From positions 248,001-312,000 of the forward strand of contig VXRN01000023.1 of assembly GCA_009838465.1 (NCBI GenBank): DNA of 64,000 nt, in the 5' to 3' direction. Position numbers and translations under genes: made by a program. The DNA is from Dehalococcoidia bacterium. Its GTDB lineage: Bacteria > Chloroflexota > Dehalococcoidia > Lucifugimonadales > UBA1123. The notes beneath the pieces were generated by a model that made no database searches, was not told the origin of the DNA, and saw only the letters and a list, made by a program, of their open reading frames with translations. Shown one piece after another: positions 8,617-16,769 of the stretch. Positions within the stretch are counted from its first letter, which is position 1, and each line of letters begins with the position of its first letter.

Positions 8617-8981
8617 GCTTCCTGGGTATGGGACCTCTGGAAATCGTAATCATTCTGCTTATCGCATTTATCGTACTTGGTCCGGAACGCATGATGGAAG
8701 CGGCGCGATATCTGGGACGGCTGGTTGGAGAGGGGCGCAAACTAGCGTCGGAGATGCCGCGCGTGGTCGTGGAGGACGACGATATTAAGGTCGTCAATGC
8801 GGGCGAGACTATCAGCATGACTCGTGGCGTGGACAGGAAGCCCGCCGAGACTGTTAGCGATGGCTCTCGAACCGAGGACAAGGCGGAAGCGGACGGCCCC
8901 GTGGCGTTTACGCCAGCGTCCAGTGCAGCCTCGAGGGACTCCGATTCGGACCAAACACCGGAGCGCGGTCAGACTCCATGA
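8613..8981 (+). CDS. tatB: Sec-independent translocase subunit, TatB-like
   Basis: A 122-residue protein with one N-terminal membrane helix (PLEIVIILLIAFIVLGPER, about 8-26), then an amphipathic helix (MMEAARYLGRLVGEGRKLA) and a polar, acidic tail. The GPER hinge, the length and the position before tatC fit TatB, the part that binds twin-arginine signal peptides with TatC. A second short Tat protein at 9795-9992 fits TatA. TatA and TatB are hard to separate by sequence alone. The gene overlaps maf and tatC by 4 bases each. Confidence 0.82.
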   Translation: MSFLGMGPLEIVIILLIAFIVLGPERMMEAARYLGRLVGEGRKLASEMPRVVVEDDDIKVVNAGETISMTRGVDRKPAETVSDGSRTEDKAEADGPVAFTPASSAASRDSDSDQTPERGQTP

Positions 8982-9739
8982 ATGACGAGCCGATTCCCCT
9001 CAAGTCCCATCTGCTCGAGCTTCGCCGTCGGCTGACCTACTCAGCGATTTCGGTGGCCTTGACCACTGGTGTGGCTTTCATCTTCCACAGGCAAATACTG
9101 AAGTTCCTGATGGAACCGGCGAAGCAGTTCGAGGAAATCCCAGTCGGCGGGCCGGTATATACTACGCTGACCGAGTTCATCAGCATCGCGTTTAAGACAT
9201 CGCTGCTCGTGGGGTTGTTCGCCTCGCTTCCGTTCGTGCTGTACCAGGTGGTGAGGTTTGCCGCGCCGGGTCTTAACAAGACAGAACGCAGATACCTCTA
9301 CATCCTGATGCCCGCTACGCTGCTGGCGTTTCTGGCAGGCGCTGCTTTCGGCTACTATGTAATGTTCCCCCCGATGATTGACTTCTTGCTGAACTTTGGG
9401 GAAGGCGTAGCCGTTCCCATGATTAGCATAGGCAACTACATCAACCTGATACTGACGCTGACGTTCTGGCTGGGCATAATATTCGAGATGCCGGTCATCA
9501 TCTTCTTCCTGGCGAAGATAGGTCTGGTGTCTCCCGACTTTCTGGGAAGGCACCGCAGGTACGCCATCGTGGTCGCATTCATACTGGGCGCGATAATAAC
9601 CCCGACCTTCGACCCCATCAACCAGAGCATGGTTGCAATCCCGATAATCGTACTGTACGAGTTGAGCATCTGGCTGTCTAAGTTGGCGGCGCGAGGCCGC
9701 AGAACGCGGGCAGTCGGCGCTGAACAGCCAAGCCAATAA
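8978..9739 (+). CDS. tatC: Sec-independent protein translocase TatC
   Basis: The core membrane subunit of the twin-arginine translocon. The 253 residues start MNDEPIPLKSHLLELRRRL, the conserved N-terminal motif, and are followed by six predicted membrane helices. The FPFVLYQ-like element appears as LPFVLYQVVRFAAPGL (about 85-100). The conserved Glu in the third transmembrane region falls in FWLGIIFEMPVIIFFL. A strong hairpin follows directly, shared with convergent tatA, so the three Tat genes are clustered although on opposite strands. Confidence 0.95.
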   Translation: MNDEPIPLKSHLLELRRRLTYSAISVALTTGVAFIFHRQILKFLMEPAKQFEEIPVGGPVYTTLTEFISIAFKTSLLVGLFASLPFVLYQVVRFAAPGLNKTERRYLYILMPATLLAFLAGAAFGYYVMFPPMIDFLLNFGEGVAVPMISIGNYINLILTLTFWLGIIFEMPVIIFFLAKIGLVSPDFLGRHRRYAIVVAFILGAIITPTFDPINQSMVAIPIIVLYELSIWLSKLAARGRRTRAVGAEQPSQ

Positions 9740-9740
9740 A

Positions 9741-9768
9741 AAGGGCCGCCCGTGTGGAGGGCGGCCTT
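9741..9768. terminator. Bidirectional terminator between tatC and tatA
   Basis: AAGGGCCGCCC pairs with GGGCGGCCTT (one bulged G). A-rich sequence precedes and T-rich sequence follows, so it can end transcription from either side of the convergent pair. Confidence 0.8.
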
Positions 9769-9794
9769 AATGTTTGCTGGAATCGCGGCTTGAG

Positions 9795-9992
9795 CTAGGT
9801 TGTGGTCTCCCGCTCCTTGTTATCCTTAGACGCAGAGGCCTTTTCTTGTGCGTCGTCCTCTATCGTGGACTTTCTGAATTCGCGGACGGACTTGCCCAAG
9901 GCTCCTCCTATGTCGCTCAGCTTGCCCACGCCGAAGATGAGCATGACTATGACCAAAATGATTATCAGTTCCATCGGTCCTAGGCTGGGCAT
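9795..9992 (-). CDS. tatA: Sec-independent translocase subunit TatA
   Basis: A 65-residue pore-forming subunit of the Tat translocon. The ATG at 9992 is chosen because AAGGAG lies 7 bases upstream on this strand; a longer frame from 10043 adds 17 unsupported residues. It has one membrane helix (ELIIILVIVMLIFGVGKL, about 7-24), the FG hinge typical of TatA, and an amphipathic helix (GGALGKSVREFRKST), then a short charged tail. Convergent with tatC across a shared terminator. Confidence 0.92.
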   Translation of the reverse strand: MPSLGPMELIIILVIVMLIFGVGKLSDIGGALGKSVREFRKSTIEDDAQEKASASKDNKERETTT

Positions 9993-10136
9993 CGTAAAAC
10001 TCCTTGCGCTAATGCCTTGCGCTATATGATAGCTATGGTACACGGCGCGGTCAACGCTCGTTGGCTGTCGGTCTTCTACTGATTATTGGATGTAAGTCCG
10101 CTCACGTCGGATTCCGGAAATGAGGAGCTCAGGTCT

Positions 10137-11540
10137 TTAGTTGACAAACTCTCCCAGCCTCTTAACTGCCGTGTCAGGATAGAATACGCGCCATGCGAAC
10201 CAGAAGTGGTTGGCGTGAATGAATGGCGATAGAACGCTGCCCTCCAGTGGCCCGCTGGTAGCTTTGCCGAAGATGTTCCATTCCGAGCCGGTCTGTTCGT
10301 CCACAATGGAGCCGCCCTTCGCTTCGAACGTCAGCCTGCGCCCATCCAGGTTGGGGTTATAGACGCCGGTTGAACCTACGGCCGGACTATCGGACGCGAA
10401 CTCCCCAAGAAAAGCGGACAGCGTATCCGGCGCGTAGAAGATCACGATGTCCGTATCGGCGACGCTATCGTTGACTGCGGGCATAGACTCGAAGAGCGTG
10501 AACGGGTATGCCACTGCGGTATCGCCTATGTTCAAGCCAACCACCCTTTCCACTGGAGGCAGCCTGTCGTCCAGTTTCCCCCTGAACATGAACGGACGGC
10601 CCTCTTTCGAGTCGTAGCCGGCGTAGGGAGGGCGATTGTAGTCGCGCGGATATCCCGTGTCTCTGGATAGAACACTGCCATTAGGGAAAGAGTCTCGGAA
10701 ATCTCGCCAGGATATGAGGGCTGCGGGTAGGAAATCCAGCCGTGTTCCGGTGTATTCTCCCACGATGCCTTCCCCCGTGATCTGCTGCCACCATGACTCG
10801 GTTTGTCTGTCCCACATGACCATGTCACTGTGGCGCAGATAGCCGGTTGTCCCGAAATCCAGTACTCGCTTGTCGTCACCCACACGGCGGTCGAACACTA
10901 TCGCGCTGTTGCATAGTGGGCAGTATGTGACCGTTATGGGCGCGCCGCCCAACTCGTCATTCACTATCTCGTGCCAGATCAGCACTGCCAGAGGATAGGC
11001 GCGTGTTTCGCCGCCTAGTTCCACGCTCAGAACCGGTTCGTGATCGTTTATGTAGGACGATGCTTCAGATACCGACTCGAAGACGGGTTCGTCTATGGGT
11101 GGTATGCCATCTCTTGGTGGCCCGCCGCGCTTTATTTCCGAGTATGGAACGGCGTACCTTGTGATGTCCGTTTTCCATCCGACGTAGCGCAACTCCATTT
11201 CGGCGTCTTCCCACGTCACGCTCAGCTTCAACTGGGTTAGTGCGTCGGGTGTGGGAGTTGGACCGGGCCGAAACGGAGTCGGCGTGGCAGTTGGACTTGA
11301 GTCAACAGCCAACGCAGGAGTAGCGTTGACCTTGGGCGACGCATTGGCATCTGTCAGCTGGGGAATAAGTGTCTGGGATAGTTCGGGTTTCGGATGACCG
11401 GAGGCCGCCGTCACTTTCTCCGGCGATTGGACTTCCATCTCGCCGCATGCTGCTACAGCCAGCGCCATCATCAGTAAGGCAGCGAGCGGAGAAATGCGCG
11501 CCTGAAGCGTCTTCGACTTGAGACCATTCGAGGAAACCAT
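10137..11540 (-). CDS. DUF3179 lipoprotein
   Basis: A 467-residue secreted lipoprotein. The signal segment ends in the lipobox LAVAAC (near residue 32), followed by a Pro/Thr-rich linker (about 40-95, TPTPFRPGPTPTPD). The DUF3179 domain covers most of the rest: SVELGGETRAYPLAVLIWHE near 172, then TYCPLCNSAIVFDRR, the family hallmark with its paired cysteines, and later AVAYPFT. No biochemical role is established for DUF3179. It stands alone on the minus strand between tatA and a terminator-bounded aminotransferase. Confidence 0.85.
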   Translation of the reverse strand: MVSSNGLKSKTLQARISPLAALLMMALAVAACGEMEVQSPEKVTAASGHPKPELSQTLIPQLTDANASPKVNATPALAVDSSPTATPTPFRPGPTPTPDALTQLKLSVTWEDAEMELRYVGWKTDITRYAVPYSEIKRGGPPRDGIPPIDEPVFESVSEASSYINDHEPVLSVELGGETRAYPLAVLIWHEIVNDELGGAPITVTYCPLCNSAIVFDRRVGDDKRVLDFGTTGYLRHSDMVMWDRQTESWWQQITGEGIVGEYTGTRLDFLPAALISWRDFRDSFPNGSVLSRDTGYPRDYNRPPYAGYDSKEGRPFMFRGKLDDRLPPVERVVGLNIGDTAVAYPFTLFESMPAVNDSVADTDIVIFYAPDTLSAFLGEFASDSPAVGSTGVYNPNLDGRRLTFEAKGGSIVDEQTGSEWNIFGKATSGPLEGSVLSPFIHANHFWFAWRVFYPDTAVKRLGEFVN

Positions 11541-11625
11541 ATACTCCGACTTATGGTCCGATCAGGTGGACTCTGGTCCGGCATCAGTTGCCTGATCAGA
11601 GGTAATCCGCATAAATGGATAGCCA

Positions 11626-11660
11626 AACAGCCGCACGGTAAACAACACCGTGCGGCTGTT
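11626..11660 (-). terminator. Terminator after the class III aminotransferase
   Basis: A perfect 14-bp stem (ACAGCCGCACGGT pairing with its complement) with a 7-base loop, 23 bases past the stop of the minus-strand aminotransferase. A short T-run (TTT) follows on that strand. Confidence 0.8.
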
Positions 11661-11683
11661 GCTCTCGGAAGCGGGTTAGCGGG

Positions 11684-13036
11684 CTAGACGCCGAGTTCAG
11701 ATTCAGTTTTGCCTATGGCGTCGTCAAGGCGGGAGACTAAATCGTCAACCTCGTCGCGGGTGATGCAAAGAGGTGGCGATATGGGGATTACGTCCTGTCC
11801 GCGTCCCAATATGCGGTTCTGGTTGAAGTGGTGGGTGAGCTTGTCGCTCAGGCCGGCTTCCTTGGGGAACTTCTCCTTGGCGTCGCGGTCTTTGACTATC
11901 TCGACGGCCGCAAGCAGTCCCATGCCCCCGCGAACATGGCCCACAATGCTGTGTTCGTAGAGCGTCTGGAGGCGTTCGTAGAGGTAGTCTCCCATCTCGG
12001 CGGAGTTCTCGACCATTCCCTCGCCCTCCATTATGTCCAGGTTGGCGAGTCCGGCGGCACAGGAAGCGGGGTTTCCACCGAATGTTATCAGGTGGCGGAA
12101 GGTGGATTCTTCTTCGCCGATGAAGGCGTCGGCGATCTCCTTGCGTGCGATGGCGGCGCCAATGGGCAGGTAACCGCTGGTGAGAGCCTTGGCGACCGTG
12201 GTTATGTCAGGCTGGATTCCCCAGTGTTCGGTGGCGAACATCTTTCCGGTGCGTCCGAAGCCGGTGATTACCTCGTCGCAGATCAGTATGACGCCGTGTT
12301 TATCGCAGATCTCCCGGATGGCGGGCCAGTAGTCGGGGTGCGGCACATGGACGCCCGCCGCCACCGAGATGGGTTCGCCGATGAAGGCGGCGACTGTCTC
12401 GGGACCTTCGTGTTCGATCGCGCGCTCTATCTCCTTGGCGCTTTCGAGGGCGCAGTCTCCCCTGTAAGTGTCGCACTGGGGGACATGAATGTTGCCAGGC
12501 ATAAGCGGGCCTATCTGGGCGACCGCTCCGCCTGACTGTCCGAGGGACATACAGGCGTGTGTCGCGCCGTGGTATGAGCCTTTTCTGCTGAGGACTTTCC
12601 ACCTGCCGGCCTCTCCGTTGTTGTTGTGGTACTGCTTGGCCATCTTGAGCGCGGTCTCGACAGCTTCCGAGCCACCGCTGACGAAGTATATGCGGGAGTC
12701 CTTGTCGGGGGCGAGTCCGGCGATCCTGGCGGCGAGTTGGGCGGTGGCGGGGGTGACGGTGCCTCCGGGAGAGTAGCTGATGCCCTGCATCTGCTCATAC
12801 ACCGCGTCCGCGATCTCTTTTCTTCCGTGTCCGATGTTCTTGAGGAACATACCGGAAATGAGGTCGAACCAGGGTTCGCCCGCGGCGTCGTTGACCCAGA
12901 CGCCTTGCGCGTCGGTCACGACCTTGAGGCCGGTGTCTTCGGAAACGTTGCCCGCCTGTCGGGCGTGGGGCCAGAAGTGTTCGGCGGCCTGCTGTTTTAC
13001 TTCTTCAAGCTGTTCTCCGGTGAGTGTCGTAACCAT
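11684..13036 (-). CDS. Class III pyridoxal-phosphate aminotransferase
   Basis: It transfers an amino group between an omega-amino compound and an oxo acid. The ATG at 13036 gives 450 residues and has GGAGGT 10 bases upstream; an upstream in-frame GTG at 13057 lacks a site. Seen are YFVSGGSEAVETALKMAKQY (PLP phosphate-binding region), SRKGSYHGATHA, the ILICDEVITGFGRTG stretch with the PLP-pyridine Asp, and the Schiff-base Lys in TTVAKALTSGYLPIGA. The family includes beta-alanine:pyruvate and 4-aminobutyrate transaminases; the substrate cannot be fixed. Confidence 0.88.
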   Translation of the reverse strand: MVTTLTGEQLEEVKQQAAEHFWPHARQAGNVSEDTGLKVVTDAQGVWVNDAAGEPWFDLISGMFLKNIGHGRKEIADAVYEQMQGISYSPGGTVTPATAQLAARIAGLAPDKDSRIYFVSGGSEAVETALKMAKQYHNNNGEAGRWKVLSRKGSYHGATHACMSLGQSGGAVAQIGPLMPGNIHVPQCDTYRGDCALESAKEIERAIEHEGPETVAAFIGEPISVAAGVHVPHPDYWPAIREICDKHGVILICDEVITGFGRTGKMFATEHWGIQPDITTVAKALTSGYLPIGAAIARKEIADAFIGEEESTFRHLITFGGNPASCAAGLANLDIMEGEGMVENSAEMGDYLYERLQTLYEHSIVGHVRGGMGLLAAVEIVKDRDAKEKFPKEAGLSDKLTHHFNQNRILGRGQDVIPISPPLCITRDEVDDLVSRLDDAIGKTESELGV

Positions 13037-13237
13037 CGCTTGCTTACCTCCGTCCACGGTTATTGAGCGGTCATTGGATATTCGGTGGTCAGTTTACAGT
13101 TATTCGGTGTGGATGTCATTTGATTAGCTAATAACGGTCGTCTCGCGGGAGGTCCGAGTAGTCCTGGTATATGGGCCAGGACCTTGCTCTCGCGGTTACC
13201 ATGATGGCGCTCCTGTTTCGCTGGGGCTTGGGGAGAA

Positions 13238-14134
13238 TTATCTCGGAAGCCGCTTTAGCTGGTCAACGATGTCCAGACCTACCCTTTCGCTCCAGGCTGC
13301 GAGCAACTGGTTGGTTATCGGGCCAGGGACATCGTCACCTATCTCTCTATTGTCGACACGACCTACGGGCAGTATGCAGTACGGAGTGCTGCAGAAGAAG
13401 GCCTCGTCGGCGTTGTAAACGTCGTAGGGCTGTATGTCGTCTTCGACGGCTGGGATGCCGAGCGTATCCGCAATCTCCATGACGGTCATTCTTGAGACGC
13501 CCTGAAGCACGCTGCTGTCCTTGGAGGTCCTGAGAGTCCCATCGGTTACGACGAAGAAGTTTGCTCCCGTTCCCTCGCTGAGATGGCCATCGCCATCGAG
13601 CAAGACTGGCATGGCGTCGGGGTCAATGTCGGCAGCCTCCAGCTCGGCAAGGACGAAGTTCAGGCGACTGTAATGCTTGACCTTTGGATCCAGGCTCTCT
13701 GACGAATAGCTTCGAGTTTTGGGTATGACGGCGTGCGCGCCGACATTGTATGCAGGCGCCCACCTGGGCGACCCAAGTGGGTCAATCCAGATGGAGACGT
13801 TGGGATCGCCGTCGCCGCGTCTGCCCACGCCGCCGGTCACTATCTGGGTGATCATGTAGTCGTCGTTGAGACTCCGTCGGAGGTCTTCATTATGCTCCAC
13901 TACTTCCAGTGTCAGGCGTTCCATTTTGTCGAGGGACATTCCGGGATCAATGCGCACGTATTTGAGAGAGCGGTACAGTCGCAGGAGATGGTCCCTGAGC
14001 CTGAACACGTTGCCGTTGAACGTTCTAGATGTGTCGAACACCACGTCGCCAAGACGAAAGCCGCGGTCGGTCATGCCGATCTGGGCCTTGTCGCGGTCCA
14101 CATACTCGCCGTTGAGCCAAATCTGATATTCCAT
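13238..14134 (-). CDS. Class IV aminotransferase, branched-chain (IlvE)-like
   Basis: A 298-residue fold-type IV PLP enzyme. It starts MEYQIWLNGEYVDRDKAQIG after GGAGG. The catalytic Lys lies in KVKHYSRLNFVLAELEA (near residue 155). The phosphate- and cofactor-binding LSEGTGANFFVV follows, with SRMTVMEIAD downstream, all typical of IlvE and D-amino-acid transaminase relatives. It is followed on the same strand after 201 bases by the class III enzyme. Whether it makes valine, leucine and isoleucine or degrades a D- or unusual amino acid is unclear; no ilv genes lie nearby. Confidence 0.83.
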   Translation of the reverse strand: MEYQIWLNGEYVDRDKAQIGMTDRGFRLGDVVFDTSRTFNGNVFRLRDHLLRLYRSLKYVRIDPGMSLDKMERLTLEVVEHNEDLRRSLNDDYMITQIVTGGVGRRGDGDPNVSIWIDPLGSPRWAPAYNVGAHAVIPKTRSYSSESLDPKVKHYSRLNFVLAELEAADIDPDAMPVLLDGDGHLSEGTGANFFVVTDGTLRTSKDSSVLQGVSRMTVMEIADTLGIPAVEDDIQPYDVYNADEAFFCSTPYCILPVGRVDNREIGDDVPGPITNQLLAAWSERVGLDIVDQLKRLPR

Positions 14135-14182
14135 AGTTCGCCTCCATTTGTAGCGACTGTGTACTGTTCTTTCGCCAACGGT

Positions 14183-15784
14183 TTACGGGCGCACGGCCCG
14201 CTTGGGTCTTTGGGCGAGCTTGTGAAGCATCGGCTGGGCGAGCTTGACGAAGCGGCACGCGAGCTGGCGAGTCTCGCGCGGGTCTATCAGATCCACGACG
14301 TCGCCCTTGTAAGCGGCTCTGAACGGTGAACGGAACTTGAGCAGCCGGTTCTCAATCATCTCGCGGTGGGCGTCGGGGTCCGGGGCGTTCTCGATTTCAC
14401 GCCGGTAGGCCGCCGCGACGCCGCCCTCGATCGGGATGCCGCCCCACTCTCCGGCAGGCCAGCCGAAGCGTAGATTGAGACCATTGGGATGACCGAGGCT
14501 GTGAGGCGCGTCCGCCGCGACGCCGTATGCCTTGCGGACGTTGAACTCTATCTTGGGAACGTCCGCCTCCGCGCTGGCGATAAGGGCGCGGACTCCGCGG
14601 CGCATCGTTGCCTTGCGCTCCGCGTGGGAGCCGAGCATGAATCCCGGCATGTCCAGGAATATGACGACAGGCAGGTTGAAGGCGTCGCAGAGGTCAACAA
14701 AGTGGGCGTACTTCTCGGCGGCCCAGCCGTCCATTGCGCCTGCCAGTGATCGCGGGTCGCTGCCGATAACCCCCACGCTGTATCCGTCGAGGCGGGCGAA
14801 ACCGGTTATGACCGCTCCGCCCCAGTGTCTCCGCATCTCGAAGAACTCCCCGTTGTCCACGACGAGCCGTATCAGCTTGCGCGGGTCGTAGGAACGCTTA
14901 CGGTTGGCGGGGATGATGTTCAGCAACTCCTCCGGCCTGCGGTCGGGCGGGTCGCCCGTCTCGACGCGGGGAGCGACGTCGTTGGTAGTGTTCGGAAGGT
15001 AGGATATGAACGTCTTAATCTGCTCGAAGGCGTCTTCTTCCGACTCGGCCTCGTTGTCCACCTGTCCGCTGTCGTGGACGTGCATCTGGTAGCCGCCGAG
15101 TTCTTCCTTTTCCATCATTTCGCCTATCGCGCGACGCACGACGGGCGGGCCGGACGGGAATATCTGCGACTGTCCCTTGATCATCACGGTAAAATGGGAC
15201 ATAAGAGCGAATGCGGCCGGCGCGCCTGCGACCGATCCCATTATCCCGGCGGCGACCGGAACGCGGCGCAGAAGCTCGACGTTCCTCCACCATAGATCGC
15301 CACCTGGCAGGCCCATGTGTCCGGCGGCCTCGTCCGACTTGGAGCTGTGGCCGACGCCCTCCACAAGTTGGACGTAGGGTATGCCGTACTGGATGGCGAG
15401 GGGCTGTGTGAACTGTCGCGCGCCCTTGTGCACGTTGTGCGGACTACCGCCTGAGATTGTAAAGTCGTCGCCACCTATGGCGACCGGGCGACCGTCTATC
15501 TCGGCCAGTCCCATGACGTAGGCGCCTGGCGTAAATCCCCGGATATTGCCGTCGGCGTCGAATTCGGCCGCCCCTACCATTGGGCCCGCTTCCATGAAGC
15601 TGCCCGGGTCAACCATCTTGTCAATCCGCTCGCGGACCGTGTAGCGTCCGCCGTCATGCTGACGCTTGACACGCTCCGGGCCGCCAAGCTCTTTGGCCAG
15701 GCTTCGGGCATAGTGAATATCGTCTATCGCCTTCTCCCAGCTATCGCCGGGCTTCCAGTTCTCTCGGTTCATATCTACGGGCAT
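14183..15784 (-). CDS. Acyl-CoA carboxylase, carboxyltransferase (beta) subunit
   Basis: The biotin-dependent carboxyltransferase moves CO2 from carboxybiotin to an acyl-CoA, usually propionyl- or methylcrotonyl-CoA. The ATG at 15784 follows GGAGG and gives 533 residues. It opens with a helical segment, then GGRYTVRERIDKMVDPGSF (about 45-63). Two crotonase-like halves follow, the first with AIGGDDFTISGG and MGLPGG, the second with GVIGSDPRSLAGAMDG and FLDMPGFMLGSHAERK. No biotin carboxylase or biotin carrier subunit is in this window. Divergent from an enoyl-CoA hydratase gene, suggesting a shared acyl-CoA theme. Confidence 0.88.
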   Translation of the reverse strand: MPVDMNRENWKPGDSWEKAIDDIHYARSLAKELGGPERVKRQHDGGRYTVRERIDKMVDPGSFMEAGPMVGAAEFDADGNIRGFTPGAYVMGLAEIDGRPVAIGGDDFTISGGSPHNVHKGARQFTQPLAIQYGIPYVQLVEGVGHSSKSDEAAGHMGLPGGDLWWRNVELLRRVPVAAGIMGSVAGAPAAFALMSHFTVMIKGQSQIFPSGPPVVRRAIGEMMEKEELGGYQMHVHDSGQVDNEAESEEDAFEQIKTFISYLPNTTNDVAPRVETGDPPDRRPEELLNIIPANRKRSYDPRKLIRLVVDNGEFFEMRRHWGGAVITGFARLDGYSVGVIGSDPRSLAGAMDGWAAEKYAHFVDLCDAFNLPVVIFLDMPGFMLGSHAERKATMRRGVRALIASAEADVPKIEFNVRKAYGVAADAPHSLGHPNGLNLRFGWPAGEWGGIPIEGGVAAAYRREIENAPDPDAHREMIENRLLKFRSPFRAAYKGDVVDLIDPRETRQLACRFVKLAQPMLHKLAQRPKRAVRP

Positions 15785-15929
15785 TTCCGCCTCCGTCGGG
15801 TTGATTCGTCTGTGCAGCTTGAGTTTACAACGAATACGGCTGGATATGAACCCATAGACTCGAACAGGCTTCGTTGACACCACCTATCGCTGCTAATACA
15901 CTCCGAATCAGCTTGGGCAGGAGCGAATC

Positions 15930-16724
15930 ATGACGATTTCCACCGACACAATACTCTATGAAGCGCGCAACAACATAGCATATATCACGTTGAACAGGCC
16001 TGAGTCGCTGAACGCCATCAGCCGCGAACTTGGCAGAGGGCTGCGCGAGGCCCTGGATCTCTTCAAGGACGACCCTGATTTGTACGTGGCTATCCTGATA
16101 GGCAGCGGAGGGCGGGCATTTTCGGCGGGCATGGACCTGAAGGAGCGCGCCGCGCTGGACGCCACCGGGGACAGGCCCGAAAGTCCGATACGCAGGCCGC
16201 TTGTGAGTTCATACGCCGACAGGGGCGTCTTCAAGCCCGTGATCGCGGCGATAGACGGCTACTGCGTTGCGGGTGGACTCGAAATGTCGCTCTCATGCGA
16301 CATTAGGGTGGCGACTCGCCAGTCCCAGTTCGGTCTGCCGGAAGCGCGTTGGAGCATCTTCCCCGGACACGCGGTACACAATCTTTCGCGCATGATACCG
16401 CTGGGTGAGGCGCTGAATATGATGCTCACCGGAACCCGTATAGATTCCCAGCGAGCCTATGACATAGGTCTGATCCAGCATCTCGTCGAGGACAGGGACG
16501 AGCTCCTCCAGAAGTGCGACGATATCGCAGAAGAGATCAAGCTGTGCGCCCCGCTCGCGGTGCAGGGAATCAAGCGGATCGTATATGGCGGCAAGGACGT
16601 GTCGGTGGAGCATTCTGTGCGCCTGGGCGCGCCGATCATGGAGCACGTTCAAAGCACCGAGGACGCCATCGAAGGGCCGAAAGCATTCTCGGAGAAGCGG
16701 CGGCCTGTGTGGAAGTCGGGGTAG
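15930..16724 (+). CDS. Enoyl-CoA hydratase/isomerase family protein
   Basis: A crotonase-fold enzyme of 264 residues acting on enoyl-CoA or similar thioesters. The ATG follows GGAG with 6 bases between. Seen are ITLNRPESLNAISRELGRGL (14-33), the oxyanion-hole segment GGRAFSAGMDLKE (about 65-77), and AAIDGYCVAGGLEMSLSCDI (about 107-126). The usual second catalytic Glu region reads LPEARWSIFPG. The function within the family cannot be fixed. It is 45 bases upstream of the ThDP enzyme, probably in one operon. Confidence 0.88.
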   Translation: MTISTDTILYEARNNIAYITLNRPESLNAISRELGRGLREALDLFKDDPDLYVAILIGSGGRAFSAGMDLKERAALDATGDRPESPIRRPLVSSYADRGVFKPVIAAIDGYCVAGGLEMSLSCDIRVATRQSQFGLPEARWSIFPGHAVHNLSRMIPLGEALNMMLTGTRIDSQRAYDIGLIQHLVEDRDELLQKCDDIAEEIKLCAPLAVQGIKRIVYGGKDVSVEHSVRLGAPIMEHVQSTEDAIEGPKAFSEKRRPVWKSG

Positions 16725-16769
16725 TCGGAATTGTGATTGACAGGATCCTCAGGATACGGAGGTCTGAAA